This document shows positions 6,177 through 10,929 of a DNA stretch of 20,063 nucleotides, piece after piece. How positions within the stretch are numbered: the first letter of the stretch is position 1; each line of letters opens with the position of its first letter. The notes beneath the pieces are model-generated. The model was not told the origin of the DNA, ran no database searches, and was given only the letters and a program-made list of their open reading frames with translations. The position numbers were made by a program, and so were the translations under genes. Location: assembly GCA_947381875.1 (NCBI GenBank), contig CANCXY010000026.1, forward strand, positions 1 through 20,063, read 5' to 3'. Source of the stretch: an uncultured Clostridia bacterium. Its GTDB lineage: Bacteria > Bacillota > Clostridia > Oscillospirales > Ruminococcaceae.

Positions 6177-6299
6177 ATGGACATAACAGCATGGATCAAC
6201 CAGCAGCACAAGAAAGATTTGCAGCGGCTTTGCAGTTTACGCCTGATGGATGATGATTTTATGACAAAATGCTTTGCGGGCGATATCCAGTACATTTAG
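6177..6299 (+). pseudogene. Truncated N-terminus of an Rpn/PD-(D/E)XK transposase-family protein
   Basis: Forty codons starting MDITAWINQQHKKDLQRLCS and continuing LRLMDDDFMTKCFAGDIQYI before a stop. The block LRLMDDDFMTKCFxGxI is typical of the N-terminus of Rpn-like proteins (recombination-promoting nuclease / PDDEXK-type putative transposases, ~300 residues), where it is normally followed by a nuclease core. Here the core is missing entirely, so this is read as a remnant left by a deletion. It keeps a promoter-like sequence and a weak ribosome site (AGCAGGTGG), so a 40-residue peptide could still be made. The family call is from motif memory, not a search. Confidence 0.6.
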
Positions 6300-6364
6300 C
6301 TTGTCCCGTTCAAATGATATGTATTTTGAGGAGTTGGCAGCGGGTTGGAATATAAATAAAAGCA

Positions 6365-7789
6365 ATGAATTTTTTGGGTATTCTTAGGGAAAGGGCGGCG
6401 GCGAAGGTGGAACAGACGAAACAGGAAGAAGGGCAGCATACATCCAAACGGGTGCGGACCCGCCCGCTTTGCGTGGGGATGCTGTCGGCGGCATGTATTC
6501 TGTTGGCCGCGCTGATCGCGGTGGCGGTGTATGTCTCCCGGCATTATCGCGGTGCGCAGGAGTCGATGGCGGGGTATATTGAGGCGGAAAAAAATAACCT
6601 GCTGCTGCGCAATACCTCGGATTACCTGACAGACCAGGCGCGCGGCTATGCGGCCACGATGGATTTCCAGTTTGTGGAGAATTATTATGAGGAGATCAAC
6701 GGCACGCAGCGGCGCGAAAAGGCCCTAAATGCGGTCAAGGCCATGTACCCCAATACGCCCGCCTGCACATTTATGACAACGGCGTACCACTATTCCAATG
6801 AACTGGTCCGGCAGGAGAGCTATGCCATGCGCCTGATAGCGGAGGCCAGCGGCGAGCCGGAGGAGAACTGGCCCGCCGACCTGCGCGCGGTGCGCCTGCG
6901 GGCCGCCGACCAACTGCTTTCGCCCGACGAAAAAGGCGATACGGCAATCGAACTGGTGTACGGCGATTCGTACACAATTACAAAGAACCAGATCCTTCAG
7001 AACCTGGATTACTCTTTGGATGAGTTATATTATGCCATGCGGGACACCATGCAGGCCGACGACCGGGCGCTGGGGCGCGCGATGTGGGGGCAGGGCGCGC
7101 TGTTCTTCCTGCTGTTCCTCGAAACGGCGTGCGCGGTGCTGCTGATAGGCGCGCTGGCAGTGCGTCCCGTGAAGGTGTACCTGTCGTATCTGCAAAAGGA
7201 AAAATGCGTGAAAGCGGGCGGCGTGTTTGAGATGGAACGTCTGACCCTGCAATATGAGGACGTGCAGGAATTGTCCGACGCCGCAAAGCTGATGTCCGGC
7301 GAACAGGACAGCCGCGACCCCCTGACAGGGCTGATGAACCGCCGCGCGTTCGATCATATGAAAAAAATGCTCAGCGGCCAGCAGGACCCTGTAGGGGTGG
7401 TTTTCCTGAAAATAGACCACCTGCGCAGTGTCAATGAGGGTTCCGGCTATGAGGCCGGCGACCGCCTGCTCCAGCGCGTCGCCAATCTGCTGACAGAACA
7501 CTTCCGCGCGACAGACACCATCGCCTACTTCGGCGGGAATGAATTCGCGCTGATTCTGCTCGGCATCCGCGAGCAGCAGCAAAAGCTCGTTGTCCAGAAG
7601 GTCGACAGCATAAATAAGTCCCTCCAGCGTCCCCAAGACGGCCTTCCCCCCGCATCCCTCAGCGCGGGCGCGGCCTTCTCCCACGCCGGTTTGACCGGGG
7701 ACCTCTGCCAGAAAGCTTCCGCCGCCCTTCAGGAGAGGCGCGAGAACGGGCACAGCGGGTGCGGTGTGTATGCCGGGGCGGAAAACTGA
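6365..7789 (+). CDS. Membrane-anchored GGDEF-domain protein with degenerate active site
   Basis: 474 residues. A basic cytosolic N-terminus, a membrane helix (~35-57), an extracytoplasmic sensor region (~60-243) of helical character containing DYLTDQARGYAATMDF and TQRREKAL, typical of four-helix sensor domains in Clostridial GGDEF proteins and kinases, a second membrane helix (~244-266), and a GGDEF domain (~312-470) with DPLTGLMNRRAFD and KIDHLRSVNEGSGYEAGD. GGDEF enzymes make cyclic di-GMP from two GTP. Here the signature is GGNEF (390-394): the metal-binding acidic residue is Asn, so cyclase activity is doubtful and a GTP- or c-di-GMP-sensing role is possible. D351, the other metal ligand, is kept. 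No EAL domain. There is no clear ribosome site before ATG 6365; a TATAAA lies 9 bases upstream. The stop is followed at once by hairpin array 2. Confidence 0.88.
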   Translation: MNFLGILRERAAAKVEQTKQEEGQHTSKRVRTRPLCVGMLSAACILLAALIAVAVYVSRHYRGAQESMAGYIEAEKNNLLLRNTSDYLTDQARGYAATMDFQFVENYYEEINGTQRREKALNAVKAMYPNTPACTFMTTAYHYSNELVRQESYAMRLIAEASGEPEENWPADLRAVRLRAADQLLSPDEKGDTAIELVYGDSYTITKNQILQNLDYSLDELYYAMRDTMQADDRALGRAMWGQGALFFLLFLETACAVLLIGALAVRPVKVYLSYLQKEKCVKAGGVFEMERLTLQYEDVQELSDAAKLMSGEQDSRDPLTGLMNRRAFDHMKKMLSGQQDPVGVVFLKIDHLRSVNEGSGYEAGDRLLQRVANLLTEHFRATDTIAYFGGNEFALILLGIREQQQKLVVQKVDSINKSLQRPQDGLPPASLSAGAAFSHAGLTGDLCQKASAALQERRENGHSGCGVYAGAEN

Positions 7790-7796
7790 ACGTTTC

Positions 7797-7928
7797 CCAA
7801 AGGGCGCCGCCCTTTGGAATCCTGCCGGGCGCTGCCCGGACCCGCCAGAGGCGCCGCCTCTGGACTCCGCCAAAGGGACGCAGTCCCTTTGGAATCCCGT
7901 CATGGCGCGAAAATTGCATTTTCGCGCC
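7797..7928. repeat. Array 2: five consecutive perfect hairpins after the GGDEF gene
   Basis: Five perfect inverted repeats with 3-base loops: CCAAAGGGC (7797-7817, loop GCC), CCGGGC (7825-7839, GCT), CCAGAGGC (7845-7863, GCC), CCAAAGGGAC (7870-7892, GCA), GGCGCGAAAAT (7904-7928, TGC). Linkers: aatcctg, acccg, actccg, aatcccgtcat. Compared with array 1, the first two units are swapped and the last two carry paired changes in both arms (GGGGC/GCCCC becomes GGGAC/GTCCC; AAAAC/GTTTT becomes AAAAT/ATTTT). It starts 8 bases after the GGDEF stop. The following 7929-8006 shows nothing recognisable. Confidence 0.9.
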
Positions 7929-8006
7929 CCCTTTTTATGATGGGAGCGGTTGGGCCGGGAAAGTATGGGGAGACACTAAGGGTAAGTGTGGCTGTTATAG
8001 AAAAAG

Positions 8007-8051
8007 GCTCCTCCTTGTTTGGGATATTCCCGAACAGGAGGAGCGTTTTTT
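8007..8051. terminator. Bidirectional terminator between GGDEF and XRE genes
   Basis: Long stem GCTCCTCCTTGTTTGGGA (8007-8024) / TCCCGAACAGGAGGAGC (8028-8044) with loop TAT, one bulged T and one weak pair. On + it is followed by GTTTTTT (8045-8051); on - by C then T5. It serves the XRE gene, whose stop (8053) it touches, and probably transcription arriving from the left. Confidence 0.85.
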
Positions 8052-8052
8052 G

Positions 8053-8475
8053 TCAGATATCGTCGGGCAGGGCGTTCGGTTCCCCGCGTTCGCTTTCCCC
8101 GGCGGGGCGCTGGGCTTTGCGGTGGCGCTGGACAAGCATTGTCATGAACAGGATGATGTCGTCTACATCGTCTGCTGTCAGCGCGTGTTTCATTTTGCCG
8201 TAGGCCGCCACCATCCGCCGGTCGTTTTCGCTGGTGGAGTCGGTGTGTTTGAACGGGTCCTCCACCAGCGCCGATTTCGGCACCCCGAAATACTGCGCCA
8301 GCATTTCAATGTTCTGAATGCGCGGGTATTTGCCGCCGTTGATCCACTCCGTCAATGTGGTGTACTTGATGTGCAGGTCCGCGCATACCTGCCGGCGCGT
8401 TTTGCCGTGTTCCTGCATCAGCCGCTGGATGTTTTCCGCCATGACGCGGCGGTTCTCACTTGCGTATTTGGCCAT
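8053..8475 (-). CDS. XRE-family helix-turn-helix repressor-like protein
   Basis: 140 residues. The N-terminal part is an HTH_3 DNA-binding domain (~12-70): MAENIQRLMQEHGKTRRQVC, DLHIKYTTLTEWINGGKYPR, then IEMLAQYFGVPKSALVED. The C-terminal half (~71-140) is a short helical extension with no catalytic motif. ATG at 8475 is preceded by AAGGAAGGGGG with about 9-base spacing; longer upstream frames run through repeat DNA and lack a ribosome site. It is divergent from the zinc-ribbon gene at 8856, and a palindrome lies over its own promoter, so autoregulation and control of the divergent pair are likely. Phage-type CI-like regulators have the same build. Confidence 0.88.
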   Translation of the reverse strand: MAKYASENRRVMAENIQRLMQEHGKTRRQVCADLHIKYTTLTEWINGGKYPRIQNIEMLAQYFGVPKSALVEDPFKHTDSTSENDRRMVAAYGKMKHALTADDVDDIILFMTMLVQRHRKAQRPAGESERGEPNALPDDI

Positions 8476-8527
8476 TTCAGATAGCCCCCTTCCTTGTCCC
8501 TGTAGGTGGTCATGGAAATCATTTTGT

Positions 8528-8560
8528 CTGTTTCTCCCCGGTTCCGGCAGGGAGAAACAG
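8528..8560. other. Strong hairpin in the leader of the XRE gene
   Basis: Perfect 11-bp inverted repeat CTGTTTCTCCC (8528-8538) / GGGAGAAACAG (8550-8560) with an 11-base loop (itself CCGG-rich). It is 53 bases upstream of the XRE start codon, inside the predicted 5' untranslated RNA. There is no T-run. It could be a leader structure or part of the adjacent repeat. Confidence 0.65.
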
Positions 8561-8572
8561 CGGGGTTTATGG

Positions 8573-8638
8573 GGGAGTGTCCAAAACGGGAGCTTTTGTA
8601 TATTTCCCCGGCAATAGCTCCGCAATGCGGACACTCCC
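8573..8638. repeat. Repeat element, copy B (66 bp with 10-bp terminal inverted repeats)
   Basis: Perfect ends GGGAGTGTCC (8573-8582) / GGACACTCCC (8629-8638) and a second internal pair AGCTCC/GGAGCT. Read on the - strand it begins GGGAGTGTCCGCATTGCGGA and ends CGTTTTGGACACTCCC, matching copy A at 6009-6099 except that the left arm of the central hairpin of A is missing. TCCGC/GCGGA with loop ATT forms a further small hairpin. It lies in the leader of the XRE gene. Confidence 0.7.
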
Positions 8639-8710
8639 GTTTATTGCTTCCCGCCGCGCAAAACCGCAGAAATGGATCTCCATGACAGGTGGTTGTACGG
8701 TGTATCTCCT

Positions 8711-8739
8711 ATATTACTCTTAAAGTGTTGCCTTGTCAA
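8711..8739 (-). promoter_or_regulatory. Promoter of the XRE gene
   Basis: On the - strand: -35 TTGACA (8734-8739), 17-base spacer, -10 TAATAT (8711-8716). Predicted start about 8704, giving a long (~230-base) leader that contains copy B of the repeat and the hairpin 8528-8560. Confidence 0.82.
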
Positions 8740-8742
8740 CAC
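8725..8742. promoter_or_regulatory. Putative XRE operator palindrome
   Basis: GTGTTG (8725-8730), N6, CAACAC (8737-8742), a perfect interrupted palindrome lying over the -35 and spacer of the XRE promoter. The flanking AAAGTGTT is echoed by AAAGTGTA (8787-8794) just before the -10 of the divergent + strand promoter, which could be a second half-site. A self-binding site for the XRE protein is the natural reading; this is inference. Confidence 0.55.
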
Positions 8743-8771
8743 GAAAAGAGGAAAAAATTTCCGTTTTTCTC

Positions 8772-8800
8772 TTGACAAAACGTCCAAAGTGTATTATAAT
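8772..8800 (+). promoter_or_regulatory. Consensus promoter of the zinc-ribbon / TerS-like gene pair
   Basis: TTGACA (8772-8777), 17-base spacer, TATAAT (8795-8800): a perfect sigma-70 consensus, expected to be very strong unless repressed. Predicted start about 8807. Confidence 0.92.
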
Positions 8801-8807
8801 GCAAATA

Positions 8808-8822
8808 ACAACCAAAGGTTGT
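8808..8822. other. Palindrome at the predicted transcription start
   Basis: ACAACC-AAA-GGTTGT, a perfect 6-bp inverted repeat with loop AAA at the predicted +1 of the 8772-8800 promoter. It could be an operator or a 5'-end hairpin of the mRNA. Confidence 0.5.
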
Positions 8823-8855
8823 CTACAATACCGGCAGGGAGACAAGGAGGAAGCG

Positions 8856-9059
8856 ATGACACAGAGAGAGTTAGAAAAGCTCATTGCGGCGCGGCAGATG
8901 CGTTCCAGCGATGAGTACAGCGCGCCGCGCTGGGGCCGCGAGAATACATACTGTCCTGTATGCGGCGCGCCGCTGCGGGAGGACGACCTTTTGATCCATG
9001 ACGCGCGCTCCGGCGTGGTGATAGGCTGTGAAGCCTGCACCTATACGGCCCCGGCGTGA
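8856..9059 (+). CDS. Small zinc-ribbon protein, function unknown
   Basis: 67 residues. I do not recognise a named family. Seen: an acidic/basic helical N-terminus (MTQRELEKLIAARQMRSSDE) and two cysteine pairs, CPVC (~33-36) and CEAC (~59-62), which should bind one zinc ion in a rubredoxin-like knuckle. The ATG has a strong ribosome site (ACAAGGAGG, 5-6 bases upstream). It is expressed from a consensus promoter facing the XRE gene and is followed after 24 bases by the TerS-like gene, so the two are probably co-transcribed. Comparable short zinc ribbons occur in phage and mobile-element regions. Confidence 0.75.
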   Translation: MTQRELEKLIAARQMRSSDEYSAPRWGRENTYCPVCGAPLREDDLLIHDARSGVVIGCEACTYTAPA

Positions 9060-9083
9060 CGGGGTGGTGCTGGGGCGAAGATC

Positions 9084-9299
9084 ATGGAGGAAAAGGCGGC
9101 GAAACGGACGGCGCGGCGGGCGGGAAAGATCGCGGCGGCGGACGAGATACTCGAATACCTGACAGGCGTGATGCGCGAGGGAGACACAAAAGACGGTTTC
9201 CACGCGGCGGAACTGTTGGGCAAGCACTACAGCCTGTTCAGTGACAGCGCGCGGGGCGAGGGCGCGGCGGTAACGATTATCAACGACGTGGAGAAGTGA
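9084..9299 (+). CDS. Short terminase-small-subunit-like protein
   Basis: 71 residues: a lysine/arginine-rich start (MEEKAAKRTARRAGKIAAAD), EILEYLTGVMREGDTKDGF, and HAAELLGKHYSLFSD, then an acidic tail (VTIINDVEK). The EYLTxVMRG...AAELLGKxYxLF pattern is that of the C-terminal part of phage terminase small subunits, which recognise phage DNA before packaging. The usual N-terminal helix-turn-helix (about 60-80 residues) is missing and no large subunit follows, so it is either a truncated phage leftover or a reused fragment. The start ATG is 24 bases after the zinc-ribbon stop, with only a GGGGCGAAG-like ribosome site. The family call comes from motif memory and is moderate. Confidence 0.62.
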   Translation: MEEKAAKRTARRAGKIAAADEILEYLTGVMREGDTKDGFHAAELLGKHYSLFSDSARGEGAAVTIINDVEK

Positions 9300-9328
9300 A
9301 CGCCGCATAAAAGAACCGTGATGGGTTT

Positions 9329-9398
9329 CCAAAGGGGCTGTGCCCCTTTGGCGGAGTCCAGAGGCGGAGCCTCTGGGCAGGTTTGGGCGGCAGCCCAA
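9329..9398. repeat. Array 3: three consecutive hairpins, inverted orientation
   Basis: Between convergent genes: CCAAAGGGGC (9329-9351, loop TGT), CCAGAGGC (9358-9376, loop GGA), TTGGGC (9383-9398, loop GGCA). Linkers cggagt and gcaggt, and gatgggttt before the first unit, are the reverse complements of the linkers in arrays 1, 2 and 5, so this copy is inverted relative to them. The PheB-like gene ends 5 bases beyond. Confidence 0.88.
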
Positions 9399-9403
9399 CA
9401 GCA

Positions 9404-9829
9404 TCACAGGCCGTGATGCAGCTCCACGACAGCGGGCTGCCTGCGCAGTTGGGAGAGCATGTCGTCGAGGGTGCCCTGCATGCCGCCGGTGCGCACGGAT
9501 ACCGCCACCTGCGCCGCGCCGTTTTCGGGCGTGGACTGGTTGATGGTAACGACCGAGGCCCCCGCCGCTGAAATGCCCGCCAGGAGGCTTTGCAGCGCGC
9601 CCGTTTCGTCGCGCAGGGTCGCGTTCACTGTATGCACGTCGCGACCGTACTGGGCTTCAAAAATGCTGTCCTTGTACTTGTAAAACGCGCTGCGGGAAAG
9701 GCCGACCTGCTTTGCAGCCTCGGAGATGTTTTTTGCGCCGCCGGAGGCGAGCAGTTCTTTCGCTTCCACGACGCGCAGGAATACCTGCGGCAATACGCCC
9801 GCTTCCACCAATAAGAAACGCTTCTCCAT
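9404..9829 (-). CDS. pheB: ACT domain-containing protein, UPF0735/PheB family
   Basis: 141 residues. The N-terminus MEKRFLLVEAGVLPQVFLRV is followed by a helix-turn-helix-like stretch (NISEAAKQVGLSRSAFYKYK, ~34-53), then an ACT domain (~68-141: VHTVNATLRDETGALQSLLA through VVTINQSTP to the end), the small ligand-binding fold used to sense amino acids. This is the UPF0735 family that includes B. subtilis PheB, named for its position near phenylalanine genes but without proven chorismate mutase activity. ATG 9829 follows GGGAGG with 5-base spacing. It has its own promoter (9979-10007) and a ~140-base leader, and no aromatic amino acid genes are nearby. Confidence 0.88.
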   Translation of the reverse strand: MEKRFLLVEAGVLPQVFLRVVEAKELLASGGAKNISEAAKQVGLSRSAFYKYKDSIFEAQYGRDVHTVNATLRDETGALQSLLAGISAAGASVVTINQSTPENGAAQVAVSVRTGGMQGTLDDMLSQLRRQPAVVELHHGL

Positions 9830-9978
9830 TCGATCCTCCCATCTGCCCGGAAAGTGCCCAAAGCAAAGCGTTTTTTGCTTTTCCCGCCCTGCGGGGAACA
9901 CGCGAAACGATCTTTGCGGTTGGGACACTGCCTCTATTCTTGTCTTTATGCGGCGTACATTTGTATTTGATTAAAGAC

Positions 9979-10007
9979 ACTATACCATGTTTTCCCGCCC
10001 GGTACAA
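9979..10007 (-). promoter_or_regulatory. Promoter of the PheB-like gene
   Basis: On the - strand: -35 TTGTAC (10002-10007), 17-base spacer, -10 TATAGT (9979-9984). Predicted start about 9972. Its -35 overlaps the terminator-like hairpin at 10006-10037. Confidence 0.68.
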
Positions 10008-10037
10008 GCGCTATATCCCCCACGGGGGCGCTTTTTT
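10006..10037 (+). terminator. Terminator-like hairpin reading on +
   Basis: AAGCG (10006-10010) pairs with CGCTT (10029-10033) and CCCCC (10017-10021) with GGGGG (10024-10028), followed by T6 (10032-10037). It has the form of an intrinsic terminator on the + strand, but no + strand gene lies upstream; it may stop antisense transcription through the PheB promoter region, or be a decayed remnant. Confidence 0.4.
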
Positions 10038-10175
10038 CGACTTTGCATAAAATTTCTTTTTATAGGATAAAAAATTCAGCAGATTTTCCGAGGGGATCAG
10101 GCAGAAAACAACAGCGCCGGGCACGACTTTTCTGTGTCCAGCACTGCTGTGTTTTGCTTTTTATGGGGATGTCTA

Positions 10176-10775
10176 CTATCGCCCTGTATCCGTTTCCCGT
10201 TCCGGGAACACTTTGTTCAGCTCCAGGAAACAGCCATCCAGCACATGCACCTTCGCTATCTCCTTCCGGGCGTAGACCTCGTGAAGCTGTAGGACGCCGC
10301 CGCTGTCCCGGAGCATGACCTGCACCGTCTGGTCGTCCGGGTTGACGATCCAATATTCCCGCACGCCCGCGCGCTGGTACAGGTTGTTGAGTTTTACAAG
10401 GCGGTCGTGGCGCTGTGTGGACGGGGAGAGTATCTCCACCACCATATCCGGCGCGCCTTTGCAGCCGTATTTGTCTATCTTTTTCCGGTCGCATATCACG
10501 GAAATATCCGGCTCTACCACCGTATCCACATCTTCCGGCGCGTCTCCGTCCCGCTCGAACAGGCGGACGGCAAAGGGGGCAGGATATACACGACACCTTT
10601 TCCCCTCCAGGAAATTGGCAAGCTGACGGGATACCTCCATGCTCACCTGCTGGTGGAGGCTGGTGGGCGTCGTCATCATCACAACCTCGCCGCTGATGAG
10701 TTCGGCCCGCTCCTCCTCGTCCCAGTCCAGGCAGTCCGCGAAGGTGTACCGCTCTTTTTCCGCTGGCAGCGCCAT
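10176..10775 (-). CDS. Uma2 family (DUF820) PD-(D/E)XK nuclease-fold protein
   Basis: 199 residues. Typical Uma2 layout: YTFADCLDWDEEERAELISG near the N-terminus, MMTTPTSLHQQVSMEVSRQL (~33-52), VVEPDISVICDRKKID (D90 is a predicted metal ligand), GAPDMVVEILSPSTQRHDR (E114), then LNNLYQRAGVREYWIVNPD. The fold is restriction-endonuclease-like; family members are widespread in cyanobacteria and GC-rich Bacillota, often in many copies, and their substrate is unknown. ATG 10775 is 5 bases after GAGG in AAAGGGGGCGAGG; an upstream frame lacks a ribosome site. It lies 154 bases downstream of the penicillin-binding protein on the same strand, with no clear promoter of its own. Confidence 0.88.
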   Translation of the reverse strand: MALPAEKERYTFADCLDWDEEERAELISGEVVMMTTPTSLHQQVSMEVSRQLANFLEGKRCRVYPAPFAVRLFERDGDAPEDVDTVVEPDISVICDRKKIDKYGCKGAPDMVVEILSPSTQRHDRLVKLNNLYQRAGVREYWIVNPDDQTVQVMLRDSGGVLQLHEVYARKEIAKVHVLDGCFLELNKVFPERETDTGR

Positions 10776-10870
10776 ACGTCCTCGCCCCCTTTCTCTATTC
10801 CAAACAAGCCCTTCCGCAGCACAAAACCACTTTTTCAAGCGTGCGGCTGGCGGAAAGCCATAAACCCTGC

Positions 10871-10914
10871 GAATCCTCCCCACCAAAGGCAGGGAGAATC
10901 GTCAAAATTGATCT
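10871..10914. repeat. Degenerate hairpin with CCAAAGG tip, related to 5157-5237
   Basis: GAATCCTCCCCACC (10871-10884) and GGCAGGGAGAATC (10888-10900) pair imperfectly around a loop AAA. Next to it AAAATTGATCTC (10904-10915) is the reverse complement of GAGATCAATTTT, resembling GAAATCAATTTT at 5158-5169; both copies have GCCTTTnGTGGGG in the hairpin. It lies between the penicillin-binding protein stop and the Uma2 start and may act as a weak terminator, although no T-run follows. Confidence 0.45.
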
Positions 10915-10929
10915 CTATCCTTTTGCGCT

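Larger units (their letters stand above)
9830..10175. other. Intergenic region upstream of the PheB-like gene
   Basis: 346 bases without a gene. The left part is the ~140-base leader of the PheB-like gene; it has small foldable stretches (for example AAAGC/GCTTT around 9856-9880) but no recognisable riboswitch or leader peptide. The promoter (9979-10007) and a hairpin with T-run (10006-10037) follow. 10038-10175 is AT-rich at first (TTGCATAAAATTTCTTTTTA) and otherwise holds nothing I can name; it lies downstream of the Uma2 gene, and no convincing terminator for that gene was found. Confidence 0.5.

Noticed and set aside
9830..9978. Riboswitch or phenylalanine leader peptide in the PheB leader
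   Set aside because: No run of Phe codons behind a ribosome site and no known riboswitch core could be recognised.
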